DNA of 64,000 bases from CAYRWM01 sp964428055 (GTDB lineage: Bacteria; Bacillota; Clostridia; Christensenellales; Christensenellaceae): assembly GCA_964428055.1 (NCBI GenBank), contig CAYRWM010000003.1, forward strand, positions 1 to 64,000. Reading direction: 5' to 3'. Position numbers and translations under genes: made by a program. Shown here piece after piece: positions 30,466 to 39,647 of this stretch (position 1 is the first letter of the stretch; the number at the start of each line of letters is the position of its first letter). The notes under the pieces were generated by a model, which saw only the letters and a list, made by a program, of their open reading frames with translations, made no database searches and was not told the DNA's origin.

Positions 30466-32142
30466 ATGCTTTTAGACAGATACCTCCCAAGGATCGAGTT
30501 CGATTCCTATGAGGATTTTAAACAGAATTACAGAGTGAACGTTCCCGATGATTTTAACTTCGGCTGGGATATCGTGGATGAGTGGGCGGCTCAGGAGCCT
30601 GAGAAGAAGGCTCTTCTGTGGCTCAGCAAGGATAAAGAGGAACGAACTTTCACATTTACCGATATATCAAGGCTTTCCAACAAAGCCTGCCATTATTTCA
30701 GGTCCCTCGGACTTAAGAAGGGAGACATAGTACTCCTTATATTAAGACGCCGCTGGGAATACTACGTCATAGCTACAGCTCTTCATAAGCTCGGAATAAT
30801 ACTCATACCGGGCAATCTTCTGTTCACTGCTCATGATATAGAGTACAGGGGCAATGAGGCAGGCATATCAGCGATATGCGCATGCGATGACGAGTATATA
30901 CGCAGACAGGTCGATGATGCGGCTGACAAGATTCCGACGCTTAAAAAGAAGATTGCAGTTGCATCGCCCAGAGACGGATGGGATTTCTTTACCGAAGAGA
31001 TAGAGAAGTATCCGGATACGTTCGAACGTCCGACGGGCGGGGAAGCCACTAAAGTCACGGATACCATGCTCATATACTTCACATCCGGTTCCACCGGTAT
31101 GGCGAAGATGGTCTGCCATGACTTCTCGCATCCTCTCGGTCATATAGTGACCGCCAAATACTGGCATCAGGTCCAGGAGAATAAACTCCATATGTCCATA
31201 TCAGACTCCGGATGGGCGAAGTTCGGATGGGGCAAGATATACGGCCAGTGGATTTGCGGCGCCGTTCAGTTCGTCTATGACTATGTGGGCAGATTCGACG
31301 CGAAGGATATGCTGTCGGTCATAAGCAAATATAAGCTCACAACTTTCTGCGCACCGCCTACCATGTACAGGTTCATGCTTCAGGAGGATATGACAAAGTA
31401 TGATCTTTCATCGATAGAGAACTTCTGCAATGCGGGAGAGCCTCTCAATCCGGAGGTGTTCAACCGTATCTATGAACTCACCGGCAAGAAGATGAGAGAA
31501 GGATTCGGTCAGACTGAAGGTACGGTTCTCATAGCCAATTTCCCGTGGATAGATCCCAAGCCCGGCTCAACCGGAAAGCCGTCGCCTCTTTATAACATAC
31601 ATCTTCTGCGCGATGACGGCTCCGAAGCCGATATAGGTGAAGAGGGAACGATAACGGTATGCGATATAGACAAGTACCACCCGACAGGTCTTTTCAATGC
31701 CATATACAAAAACCCCGAACTTACAAAGGCGATACTCGGCGGAAAGAATTATGATACCGGCGATGTCGCATGGGCGGACTCCAAGGGCTACTACTGGTTC
31801 GTCGGCAGAAACGACGACGTTATAAAGTGCTCAGGCTACCGCATCGGTCCGTTTGAGGTCGAGAGTGCTCTCCTGACGCACCCGGCAGTCGTCGAGTCGG
31901 CTATCACGGGAGCTCCCGATCCCATAAGGGGGCAGGTCGTAAAGGCCAGCGTCGTTTTGGCTGAGGGCTTCAAGCCTTCTCCCGAACTCACAAAGGAACT
32001 GCAGGATCACGTCAAGAGAGAGACTGCCCCGTATAAGTACCCCAGGGTCATAGAGTATGTGGATGAACTGCCTAAGACCCTCGGCGGAAAGATAAAGCGT
32101 GCTCTCATCAGGCACAACGACGAGGAAGCGATGAAAAAGTAA
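30466..32142 (+). CDS. AMP-forming acyl-CoA synthetase
   Basis: A 558-residue ANL-superfamily enzyme that activates a carboxylic acid with ATP and CoA. The P-loop-like motif is YFTSGSTGMAKMVCHD, followed by GFGQTEGT, YDTGDVAWADSKGYYWFVGRNDDVIKCSGYRI written here only for its TGD and GRxDD elements, and the C-terminal catalytic Lys in KTLGGKIKRAL. The length and the insert around the active site resemble acetyl/medium-chain acyl-CoA synthetases, but the substrate is not determinable. It is preceded by the XRE-cupin regulator and followed by a terminator. Confidence 0.88.
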   Translation: MLLDRYLPRIEFDSYEDFKQNYRVNVPDDFNFGWDIVDEWAAQEPEKKALLWLSKDKEERTFTFTDISRLSNKACHYFRSLGLKKGDIVLLILRRRWEYYVIATALHKLGIILIPGNLLFTAHDIEYRGNEAGISAICACDDEYIRRQVDDAADKIPTLKKKIAVASPRDGWDFFTEEIEKYPDTFERPTGGEATKVTDTMLIYFTSGSTGMAKMVCHDFSHPLGHIVTAKYWHQVQENKLHMSISDSGWAKFGWGKIYGQWICGAVQFVYDYVGRFDAKDMLSVISKYKLTTFCAPPTMYRFMLQEDMTKYDLSSIENFCNAGEPLNPEVFNRIYELTGKKMREGFGQTEGTVLIANFPWIDPKPGSTGKPSPLYNIHLLRDDGSEADIGEEGTITVCDIDKYHPTGLFNAIYKNPELTKAILGGKNYDTGDVAWADSKGYYWFVGRNDDVIKCSGYRIGPFEVESALLTHPAVVESAITGAPDPIRGQVVKASVVLAEGFKPSPELTKELQDHVKRETAPYKYPRVIEYVDELPKTLGGKIKRALIRHNDEEAMKK

Positions 32143-32152
32143 ACTGCTTTCA

Positions 32153-32190
32153 AAAGCTCTGAACGGCATAAGCCGTCCGGAGCTTTTTTT
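32153..32190 (+). terminator. Terminator of the XRE-cupin/acyl-CoA synthetase operon
   Basis: AAAGCTC...ACGGC and GCCGT...GAGCTTT form an interrupted stem around ATAA, then eight T residues. Confidence 0.85.
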
Positions 32191-32218
32191 TGTTGTTAGA
32201 GAATGATTATGCTATAAT
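32190..32218 (+). promoter_or_regulatory. Promoter of the nucleotidyltransferase-kinase pair
   Basis: TTGTTG (32190-32195), a 17-bp spacer and TATAAT (32213-32218) begin at the last T of the preceding terminator. Confidence 0.55.
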
Positions 32219-32253
32219 CAAACTTGATATTTCAGATATGGAGTAAAGCATTT

Positions 32254-33162
32254 ATGAGCAGAGCTACACTTGTAGTACTTGCTGCCGGCCTCGGCAGCAG
32301 ATACGGAGGAGCGAAGCAGATCGATCCCGTTGACAGTCAGGGGCATACCATTATCGATTATTCGGTATATGATGCGATAAGAGCCGGGTTTGACCGGATT
32401 GTTTTTGTCGTACGTCCCGAGATGCAAGATGACGTCAGGGATGTCGTCGGCAGGAATGCGGAAAGAAAAGCGGAAGTCTTTTATGCGCACCAGACACTCG
32501 ACATGCTCCCGGACGGCTTCAGCATACCGGAGGGAAGAAAAAAACCCTGGGGCACAGGTCATGCGACACTGTGCGCTCTTAAGTACGTCGACAGTCCTTT
32601 TTCGGTGATCAACGCGGACGATTTCTACGGGAGGCACGCATATAAAGCCCTATATGATTACATAACATCCCACGGTCCGGATGAGCACTGTATGGTGGGC
32701 TACCGTCTTAAAAATACTGTTACGGACAACGGATACGTATCAAGGGGCATATGTTCAGTGAGTGCTCAGAGTGACCTTCTGAGCGTAGAGGAGATACTCC
32801 ATATAGAAAAGACGGAAAAAGGTATTGAGTATACGGAAAACGGCACGGATTATATACAGCTCGATCCGGATACTTTTGTATCTCTCAATACATGGGGTTT
32901 CGGCACCGGCATGAGAGATAAGCTGGAGCGGTATTTTGTCTCGTTCCTTGAAGACCTCAAGGATGCCGATCCCGTGAAGAGCGAATACTTCCTTCCGGGT
33001 GTAGTCGAATCTGTGCTCGCACACGGCGAGGGCAGTGTTAAGCTTCTTCCCAGCGAGGACAGATGGTTCGGTGTTACGTACAGGGAAGACAAGGACGAGG
33101 TATCCAGGTCTATAGATGAACTGAAAAAACAGGGTATTTATCCTGAGCGGCTTTGGGATTAG
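32254..33162 (+). CDS. Sugar-1-phosphate nucleotidyltransferase
   Basis: A 302-residue GT-A-fold nucleotidyltransferase with the N-terminal signature VVLAAGLGSRYGGAKQIDPV, the PWGTGHATLCAL nucleotide-binding segment and the metal-binding VINADDFYG. It would join a sugar 1-phosphate to NTP to form an NDP-sugar. It is directly followed by a NahK-like hexosamine 1-kinase, whose product is a plausible substrate. The ATG at 32254 follows GGAG at a good distance; a longer frame start at 32224 overlaps the predicted transcript start. Confidence 0.8.
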   Translation: MSRATLVVLAAGLGSRYGGAKQIDPVDSQGHTIIDYSVYDAIRAGFDRIVFVVRPEMQDDVRDVVGRNAERKAEVFYAHQTLDMLPDGFSIPEGRKKPWGTGHATLCALKYVDSPFSVINADDFYGRHAYKALYDYITSHGPDEHCMVGYRLKNTVTDNGYVSRGICSVSAQSDLLSVEEILHIEKTEKGIEYTENGTDYIQLDPDTFVSLNTWGFGTGMRDKLERYFVSFLEDLKDADPVKSEYFLPGVVESVLAHGEGSVKLLPSEDRWFGVTYREDKDEVSRSIDELKKQGIYPERLWD

Positions 33163-33165
33163 GAC

Positions 33166-34251
33166 ATGGACAGATATTACAGGATATTCAGTGAATTTGA
33201 CATCGATGACAAGGCGGTCGGTATACAGAAATGGGGATACGGTCATATTAACCGTACTCTGCTTGTTGATACCGCAAAAGGCGATCAGTACATAATGCAG
33301 ATGATCAACAAGTATGTTTTTACCGAGCCCGATAAAGTCATGCACAACATAATGAAGGTTACCGAATACCTGAAGAGACAGATAGAAGAAGAGGGCGGCG
33401 ATCCCGGCAGGGAAACGCTGAACGTTATTATGACACGCGACGGCAAGAACCTTTACTGGGATGATGAGGGTGAGCCATGGCGTGTCTATACTTATGTGAG
33501 GAATTCAATATCGTACGAACGTGTAAGGAGTAATGAAGACTTTTACTATGCGGGCTCGGCTTTCGGAAATTTCGCAAAGCGTCTTATAGACTTTCCTGCC
33601 GACGAACTGTATGAGACTATACCCAAGTTCCATGATATGCCCGACAGATATCATAATTTCGATGTTGCGGTCGAAGAGGACAGATCAGGCAGGGCAAAGA
33701 ATGTGCAGCGTGAGATAGAAATGGCTCAGTCATTCAGGCAGTACGCATGGGAGTTTTTCGAGAGAGAGCAGAAGGGTGAACTCTTCAACAGAGTCACGCA
33801 TAATGACACAAAGCCGAATAACATATTATATGACAAGGATACCAACAGACCAATATGTATAGTCGACCTGGACACGGTGATGCCCGGTCTCATTGCGAAT
33901 GATTTCGCGAATTCGATAAGATTCGGCGCGAACAGGGTCGCCGAGGATGCCAGAAACTATGAGGACGCCGGTATCGATCTTGAGCTCTACAGACTTTATA
34001 CCAAGGGTTATCTGGATGAGTGCGGGAGCGTTCTGACAGACATTGAAAAGGAGATGCTGCCGGTAGGCGCAAGGATGATGACGATAGAGAACGCCATACG
34101 GTTTCTCGGAGATTATCTTGACGGCGATCTATATTTCAGTACTGAATATCCGGAGCATAACCTTTCGAGAGCCAGGACGCAGCTGTGGCTCGCCAAGGAT
34201 ATGATTGAAAACTGGGATGAGATGCAGGACATACTGCATGAGCTTATATAA
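33166..34251 (+). CDS. nahK: N-acetylhexosamine 1-kinase-like phosphotransferase
   Basis: The 361-residue protein belongs to the aminoglycoside-phosphotransferase-like kinases and closely follows the layout of bifidobacterial NahK (LnpB): GYGHINRTLLV, AGSAFGNF, PKFHDMPDRYHNF, the catalytic loop RVTHNDTKPNNIL, the metal-binding IVDLDTVMPG, SIRFGAN and TEYPEHNLSRARTQLWL. NahK phosphorylates GlcNAc or GalNAc at C1. It starts 3 bp after the nucleotidyltransferase stop, so the pair could make UDP-sugars from free hexosamines. No lacto-N-biose phosphorylase is nearby. Confidence 0.8.
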   Translation: MDRYYRIFSEFDIDDKAVGIQKWGYGHINRTLLVDTAKGDQYIMQMINKYVFTEPDKVMHNIMKVTEYLKRQIEEEGGDPGRETLNVIMTRDGKNLYWDDEGEPWRVYTYVRNSISYERVRSNEDFYYAGSAFGNFAKRLIDFPADELYETIPKFHDMPDRYHNFDVAVEEDRSGRAKNVQREIEMAQSFRQYAWEFFEREQKGELFNRVTHNDTKPNNILYDKDTNRPICIVDLDTVMPGLIANDFANSIRFGANRVAEDARNYEDAGIDLELYRLYTKGYLDECGSVLTDIEKEMLPVGARMMTIENAIRFLGDYLDGDLYFSTEYPEHNLSRARTQLWLAKDMIENWDEMQDILHELI

Positions 34252-34273
34252 AAGAATACAAAACAGAAAAAGA

Positions 34274-34295
34274 AAAGCGCGGATGCGCTTTTTTT
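34274..34295. terminator. Terminator between the kinase and TetR genes
   Basis: AAAGCGC and GCGCTTT pair around GGAT, followed by T residues on the plus strand; the A-rich left side may serve the convergent tetR gene. Confidence 0.75.
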
Positions 34296-34301
34296 GTTTG
34301 C

Positions 34302-34865
34302 TTATATATGAAAGCCGCTTTTCAGGAACTCGTCGACATGGCACTGTATATGACGCCATACTTTGTCCGGTTCGTTTATGTTTTTCTTGCACACCGATAT
34401 GCATCCCGTTATCTGGAACAGCAGCAGCTGGCTCAGCGTTTCGGGCGTGAGGCCGGTGGGTTCCGCCATCTTTTCCACAAAACCTTTTTTTAATGCCGCC
34501 ACGGTGCTGTTTATGGCTTTCTGCATGAGGGAGTCGGAGAAGAACAGCGGCTGGTATTTCTTATTCCTTCTTAAGAACCAGCACAGGGCGAGTCCGCACT
34601 TCTCATTGCCTTCGGGCGGGCATTCCTTTATGAGGGCCATATTGCCTATGTCTTTGAGTGCATCTTTGAAGAGCGCCTTTATCACGTTGTCAAGGTTGCC
34701 GTAGTACTTATAAAAAGTCCCGCGGCTGACGTTTGCACATCTGCACAGATCGGAAACCGTTATCCTGTTGTAATCTTTTTTCTTCAGAAGTTTCAGCAAA
34801 GAATCCTTGATGACTTCGTTCAGAAAATCGGTCCTCGCACTCGTCTTTTCTGCTGTCTTGTTCAT
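34302..34865 (-). CDS. TetR-family transcriptional regulator
   Basis: The 187-residue protein has a TetR N-terminal helix-turn-helix (ITVSDLCRCANVSRGTFYKYY, about residues 33-53) and a C-terminal ligand domain like the TetR C-terminal 14 group. It is divergent from the Lrp-like/CoA-ligase operon and probably represses itself or that operon through the inverted repeat at 34935-34967. The ATG at 34865 is chosen because the promoter -10 box at 34916 excludes the upstream start. Confidence 0.85.
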   Translation of the reverse strand: MNKTAEKTSARTDFLNEVIKDSLLKLLKKKDYNRITVSDLCRCANVSRGTFYKYYGNLDNVIKALFKDALKDIGNMALIKECPPEGNEKCGLALCWFLRRNKKYQPLFFSDSLMQKAINSTVAALKKGFVEKMAEPTGLTPETLSQLLLFQITGCISVCKKNINEPDKVWRHIQCHVDEFLKSGFHI

Positions 34866-34915
34866 GCTAATGCCTGTCTTTACTGTTGGATTATGAAAAC
34901 CTGTTTTATAAAACA

Positions 34916-35010
34916 ATTATAACATAATGAAGTCTTTTTGAACAATAAACGCAAATCTGTTCAAAAAACGGTTAGGCTCGTTGAACCCCTAAGACCCGTA
35001 CTGATATAGT
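34916..35010. promoter_or_regulatory. Divergent promoters with TetR-type operator
   Basis: Minus strand: TTGTTC (34940-34945), 18 bp, TATAAT (34916-34921) for tetR. Plus strand: TTGAAC (34981-34986), 18 bp, TATAGT (35005-35010) for the Lrp-like gene. The inverted repeat TTTTTGAACA (34935-34944) and TGTTCAAAAA (34958-34967) covers the tetR -35 box, which predicts autorepression. Confidence 0.6.
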
Positions 35011-35094
35011 TAAAATAGCAGATATGTGCGCTGCATCTCATTTCCAGGCGCGCATGGCTCAATAAAGGAACAATTAAATAAGGAGGATCGCTCT

Positions 35095-36315
35095 ATGAGT
35101 GAGAAACATTACACACTTGGATCTGACCAGCAGTTTCAGTGGAGACAGAAGAACTGTTTTGCGCCCGGCGGCTACGGTTATTTTGAACCCGGCATATTCC
35201 CCACGGACGCGGCGGAATGCGCTGCCTACAACGTAGTAAAGTCTTTCTATCAGATTTATCCGGATGTATGGAATCTTGATTATGTGGCAAAGAAGACGGG
35301 GCTAAAAAAGGACGATATAGCAAAACGTTTACAGAGATTGTATGACGAGCATCTCATCATGTTCGTTATGAACCCCAACGTCGGCGTATACGGCTGGGGC
35401 CTTTACTACTGGGTCGTTAAACTGAAGGAAGGAACCGATCCCAAGGTAAAGGAAGAGTTCATCAAGTGGTATCAGAACAAGGACGATATCTGCACAGGTT
35501 ATCTGACGGAAGGCGATTTCGACTTCTTCAACGGCGACCATATGAGAGTCCTTGACAACCTTCTCTCGGATATCATAGCACCGTGGAAGAATCATCCTGC
35601 AGTCGATCATGTGCATCTCTGCCCGATAAGGGGAGACGTCAGGGAATCCGGCGTAAACCAGTGGCATGTGCCCGAGGATAAGTACAGGAAGTTCGTTCAC
35701 AGCGAAGAACTCGTAAAGAAATTCCTGAAAGTCCAGAAGAAGATCGACAAGAACGATTTCGCTATCATAGACGCTCTCAACAACACTGCGTCCATTGCAG
35801 ATATGTTCAACTTCAAGAGACTCGAAGAGCTCTCAGGTCTTGACGGCGAACAGATGAAGAAAGACATCGTCGAAGTCGTTGACAAGAGAAAGCTCATGAT
35901 ACTGCAGATATATGTAAACTACAGAGCCCTCGGACTCTCACTGCAGATGTATCTCGTACGCATGTTCCAGAACGTGCCGAGTTACAGGAAAGAAGAGATA
36001 GTCAGCGAGTTCACCGATATGCCTGAATTTGTTGATATCTTCCAGTTCGGCGATTCATTCTATGATTGTCTCCTGAGCTGCTTTGCAGAGATCAACGATG
36101 TCGAAGCGATCCGCAAAAAGCTCGAAAACTATGCCGAGATCGAAGAAGTCTGGGTTGCCAACTCAAAGAGACAGTTCAGACGCTGGACGGCAAGACTTGA
36201 CGATGAGAACGGATACTGGGAAGAGTGCGTCATGACTGATGATTTCCTTCAGGACTGGACCGACCCGAATTCTGTAAGATGCCCGTTCTGTAAAACAGCA
36301 GAGGAGGTAAAATAA
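35095..36315 (+). CDS. Tandem Lrp/AsnC-like protein
   Basis: The 406-residue protein appears to hold two winged-helix plus alpha/beta modules in tandem: the first around WNLDYVAKKTGLKKDDIAKRLQRL (quoted only as residues about 53-76), the second after KKIDKNDFAIIDALNN (about 220). Both are followed by segments resembling the Lrp ligand-binding fold. The C-terminus carries CPFC. It could be a regulator or, like some duplicated Lrp-fold proteins, an enzyme. AGGAGG precedes the ATG at 35095. The CoA-ligase gene begins immediately after its stop, so the two products are likely functionally linked. Confidence 0.6.
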   Translation: MSEKHYTLGSDQQFQWRQKNCFAPGGYGYFEPGIFPTDAAECAAYNVVKSFYQIYPDVWNLDYVAKKTGLKKDDIAKRLQRLYDEHLIMFVMNPNVGVYGWGLYYWVVKLKEGTDPKVKEEFIKWYQNKDDICTGYLTEGDFDFFNGDHMRVLDNLLSDIIAPWKNHPAVDHVHLCPIRGDVRESGVNQWHVPEDKYRKFVHSEELVKKFLKVQKKIDKNDFAIIDALNNTASIADMFNFKRLEELSGLDGEQMKKDIVEVVDKRKLMILQIYVNYRALGLSLQMYLVRMFQNVPSYRKEEIVSEFTDMPEFVDIFQFGDSFYDCLLSCFAEINDVEAIRKKLENYAEIEEVWVANSKRQFRRWTARLDDENGYWEECVMTDDFLQDWTDPNSVRCPFCKTAEEVK

Positions 36316-37725
36316 ATGAAAGTTGATCATCCCCGCGAATATGTTATAAATAATCTTCAGTATGCGCTCAATCCGAAATCGATCGCTGTCGTCGGCGGAA
36401 GCCGTTATTCGACAAAGGTCGGTTATAAGGTCATTGACGGCCTTCAGACATGGGGCTACAAAGGAAAGATATATCCCGTAAACCCGAGAGCTGATAAGGT
36501 TGCCGGACTTAAAGCATATAAGACGGTAAAAGACGTTCCCGATGAAGTGGATCTCGCTTTCCTGGCTGTTCCCGCGCATATAGTCAAATCAGTCCTTGAG
36601 GACTGTGTCGCTAAGAAAGTAAAGATCGTCGTTATCGCGACATCGGCTTTCAAGGAGATCGGCCGCGGCAAGCTGCAGGATGAACTCACGCAGTACTGCC
36701 GTGACAACAAGCTGCCTCTCATAGGACCGAACCTCGTCGGCATGGGCAGCCCGTATCTCAACTTCAACTGCGGATTCATACCGTATCTCCCGATAAAGGG
36801 TCCGGTAGCTATGATATCCCAGTCAGGCGCAAACCTCCTTGCTGCTCTCGGAACATCACAGAAGGATCACTTCGGCATGAGCTTCTTCGTAGGCCTTGGC
36901 AACAAAGCTGATGTTGACTTCTGCGAATTCGTAGCATATGCAGGCAGAGACGAAAACAGTAAATGCCTCGCTATCTATATCGAAGGTCTTGACTGCCCGG
37001 ATGCTTTCATAGAAGCATGCCGCAGCGTTGACAAGCCTATCGTCGCGATCAAGGTCGGCGGTTCCAAAATCGGTGAAAAAGCCGCATTCGCGCACACCGC
37101 TTCAGAGAACGCAGGCACGAACGATGCAATGTATGACGAGATATTCAAGAAGGCTGGTGCTATCCGTGCAACGACATGGCAGGAGTTCCTGGATGTATCC
37201 ATGGCTCTCGGCATGCAGCCCGCTCCCAAGGGCGACAACATCGTCATGATAACGAACGGCGGCGGTTCGGGACTTCTGAGCTGCGACCACTTCGAGAGAG
37301 TCGGAATGCCCATGCATGAGCTTGTTGAGATATCACCGAGCCTGCCCGGAAGGATCCGTGCCTACATGCCCATGTTCGGTTCTCCCCTGAATCCTGTTGA
37401 TATCTCCGGTACTGCATCACCCGTTCAGTACAAGGGCGCTTTCACACAGGTCATGAGAGACCCCAACGTCCACGGTATCTTAGGTTCGATATGCCCGACG
37501 GCTGTTACCGATGTTCCCGCTGTTACGGATATCGTAATCGACATCTACGATACATATAAGCACCTCGGCAAGCCGTTCATAATGGAATGCCAGGGCGGCG
37601 AGGAATGCCAGGCGGCTATTATGAAGCTGAGAGATCACGGCATACCCGCTTACCCGACAGCTGAGCAGGCGGTCAACGCCATGGTAGCACTCTATAAGTT
37701 CGGCCAGATGAAGAACAAGAAATAA
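36316..37725 (+). CDS. ADP-forming acyl-CoA synthetase, alpha-type subunit
   Basis: The 469-residue protein has a CoA-binding Rossmann domain (IAVVGGSRYSTKVGYKV near residue 23), GPNLVGMGSP and MISQSGANLLAALG in the succinyl-CoA-synthetase-like domain, and a conserved His in KAAFAHTASENAG (about residue 262) that would be phosphorylated. These are the alpha-subunit domains of NDP-forming acyl-CoA synthetases. The ATP-grasp beta part is absent from the protein and from nearby genes. It would interconvert acyl-CoA, ADP and Pi with acid and ATP if a partner exists elsewhere. It is preceded by AGGAGG inside the end of the Lrp-like gene. Confidence 0.85.
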   Translation: MKVDHPREYVINNLQYALNPKSIAVVGGSRYSTKVGYKVIDGLQTWGYKGKIYPVNPRADKVAGLKAYKTVKDVPDEVDLAFLAVPAHIVKSVLEDCVAKKVKIVVIATSAFKEIGRGKLQDELTQYCRDNKLPLIGPNLVGMGSPYLNFNCGFIPYLPIKGPVAMISQSGANLLAALGTSQKDHFGMSFFVGLGNKADVDFCEFVAYAGRDENSKCLAIYIEGLDCPDAFIEACRSVDKPIVAIKVGGSKIGEKAAFAHTASENAGTNDAMYDEIFKKAGAIRATTWQEFLDVSMALGMQPAPKGDNIVMITNGGGSGLLSCDHFERVGMPMHELVEISPSLPGRIRAYMPMFGSPLNPVDISGTASPVQYKGAFTQVMRDPNVHGILGSICPTAVTDVPAVTDIVIDIYDTYKHLGKPFIMECQGGEECQAAIMKLRDHGIPAYPTAEQAVNAMVALYKFGQMKNKK

Positions 37726-37742
37726 GCTTTAACTGCCATACG

Positions 37743-37774
37743 AAAAAAGGTCTGCTTTTAAGCAGGCCTTTTTT
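37743..37774. terminator. Bidirectional terminator, CoA-ligase/YibE-F
   Basis: AAAAAAGGTCTGC and GCAGGCCTTTTTT pair around TTTTAA, giving T-runs on both strands between convergent genes. Confidence 0.88.
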
Positions 37775-37785
37775 GTTTCTCTTAT

Positions 37786-38553
37786 TTATCTTCTGTGTCT
37801 TGCTCTGTAGACCGTCCTTGTCTTTGAGAGGCGGTCCGCTGTTATATATGATGTGATCGGTATGATCAGTATCGAACTTATGAAGCACAGCAGCAGATTC
37901 ACGGCACTCTGAGTTAAGGACTTATAATTTATGAGGAATCCGGGATCCGCATTCTTGTGCCAGATGAAGAATCCTATTATCCCGAGGACCAGAGCGAAGA
38001 ACAGCGTGTTTATCGTCGTGCTCAGGATATCCCGCCCTATGTTCATGCCTGACCTGTGAAGTTCTTCTCTTGAGAGCTGCAGGTTATTCTCATGTACCTC
38101 ATTTAGTGCAGAGCTTATGGACATCGCAGTATCCGTCACCGTGCCTACGATACCCACGATGAATATACCGGCTATGAGATCCGCCATGCTGTAGTTGATA
38201 TCATAGTTGAAGCCTCCGACTGCTTCTATCTTGTCCTCGGCAAAGCCCTGCATGTTGGCAAAGGAAGTTACAGCGATAGTGAGGCCAGCGGATATCCCTA
38301 GGACTATAAGCACCGAAATGAAAGCCGTCTTTGTCTTCGTACTGTTGCCGTTAAGCAGGAAGATAATGATGGCTGACGCGGCAACACTTAAAGCGACGGC
38401 CAGGAATATGGCGTTGATCCCTTTATCCATAAGGAAAATATAGAAGATTATTATGAGTATGTTGAGATACAGTGTCACGAATGATTTTACACCGCGCGAT
38501 CTTCCTGTTATCAGCAGAAGGAAGAACAGAATTACGGAGAGCGCTACTATCAT
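37786..38553 (-). CDS. YibE/F-family membrane protein (short)
   Basis: A 255-residue polytopic protein with about seven hydrophobic segments. It has the YibE/F-type block VGIVGTVTDTAMSISSALNEVHENN followed by LSREELHRSGMNIGRDILSTTINTL; only residues about 135-185 are meant. Function is unknown. Its start overlaps the stop of the longer YibE/F gene by 4 bp, so the two proteins probably assemble together. It has no separate N-terminal extracytoplasmic domain. Confidence 0.8.
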   Translation of the reverse strand: MIVALSVILFFLLLITGRSRGVKSFVTLYLNILIIIFYIFLMDKGINAIFLAVALSVAASAIIIFLLNGNSTKTKTAFISVLIVLGISAGLTIAVTSFANMQGFAEDKIEAVGGFNYDINYSMADLIAGIFIVGIVGTVTDTAMSISSALNEVHENNLQLSREELHRSGMNIGRDILSTTINTLFFALVLGIIGFFIWHKNADPGFLINYKSLTQSAVNLLLCFISSILIIPITSYITADRLSKTRTVYRARHRR

Positions 38554-39647
38554 AAGTCAGCACCTCCTTTTCTTCTGTCGTGAAGCAGGTATACGGAGAC
38601 CTTGAGGGATACGGGTATTGTAAGAACGATGCCTATGCAGCTCACGAGCACCAGTACGAGTTCGATGTATCCGTAGAAGCTTATCGCATCGAACAGCTGC
38701 GCCCCGTTCTTTATGGCGAGAAGGACCGTCGGTATTATGGAAACGTACATGGTGTAGAGCATGACGTTCACCATAGTGCCCGTTATGTCCCTGGCTATCT
38801 CCTGTCCGGAGCGTATGAGACGGCGTCTGCTTATATCAGGGTCCCTTGTTACCAGTTCGTTAATGGATGACGACATGGTGATGGAGACGTCCATTATCGC
38901 TCCGAGACCGCAGAGCAGGACACCCACGAATATATAGTTCCTGGAGTCGTAAATTGCATCGATATAGTCCATCGTCCAGTAGGGTGCACCTTCACCGAAC
39001 AGGGTTATAACAAGAAAAGCGATGCCGAATGTCGCGAACAGGGATATCACGGACGAGAGTATAGCTGCATTGGTCTTGGCTCCGCGCCCGTTCGTCATCA
39101 GAAGCGTAACAACAATGAAAGCCACGGCTATACCCGAATAGAGCGCGACTATGTTTATGCTGTCATAGAAACTGTCGTAAAGGAATACCGACACAGCTGT
39201 GATCGCAAGGCTCGCCAAAAGACTCAACAGGATTATAAAGCCTCTCTTTTTAGCGATGAGCAGAAGCGTGTCAATGAATATGACGAGCAGTATGACGAGA
39301 TATTTATCCCTTTTTACGTTAAGGAGTGAAACAACTTCCCGACCGTCTTCGGAGAGTTCCACAAAGACTTCGCTGTGCTCATCCAGCTGTTCGCTGAACA
39401 CTCCGGATGAAGAAGTGTGGTTGACGAAAGAGACCTCGTTTCCCTTGTAAGGTCCGTTCATTATAACCGCGTCTATGTTCTGGGTATAATGGATCTCTCC
39501 GGCGGTATTATTTGATTCTTCTACAATATTCTCGATGTCTGTGATACCGGCTATCGTTTCATCATACATAGCGTAGTTGTTGAAAACAAAAACTATGCTT
39601 ATGACTGAAAAAACGGCCAGTATGATTATTAAGACTTTGTTCTTCAA
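38550..39647 (-). CDS. YibE/F-family membrane protein (long)
   Basis: A 365-residue protein with one N-terminal membrane segment, an extracytoplasmic domain of about 90 residues (to residue 115) and about seven further membrane segments. The conserved block GLGAIMDVSITMSSSINEL with ISRRRLIRSGQEIARDI matches the partner gene. The start codon appears to be TTG at 39647, with GAGGA 11 nt upstream; an in-frame stop precedes it closely, and the next ATG would remove the first membrane segment. Function unknown. Confidence 0.8.
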   Translation of the reverse strand: MKNKVLIIILAVFSVISIVFVFNNYAMYDETIAGITDIENIVEESNNTAGEIHYTQNIDAVIMNGPYKGNEVSFVNHTSSSGVFSEQLDEHSEVFVELSEDGREVVSLLNVKRDKYLVILLVIFIDTLLLIAKKRGFIILLSLLASLAITAVSVFLYDSFYDSINIVALYSGIAVAFIVVTLLMTNGRGAKTNAAILSSVISLFATFGIAFLVITLFGEGAPYWTMDYIDAIYDSRNYIFVGVLLCGLGAIMDVSITMSSSINELVTRDPDISRRRLIRSGQEIARDITGTMVNVMLYTMYVSIIPTVLLAIKNGAQLFDAISFYGYIELVLVLVSCIGIVLTIPVSLKVSVYLLHDRRKGGADL

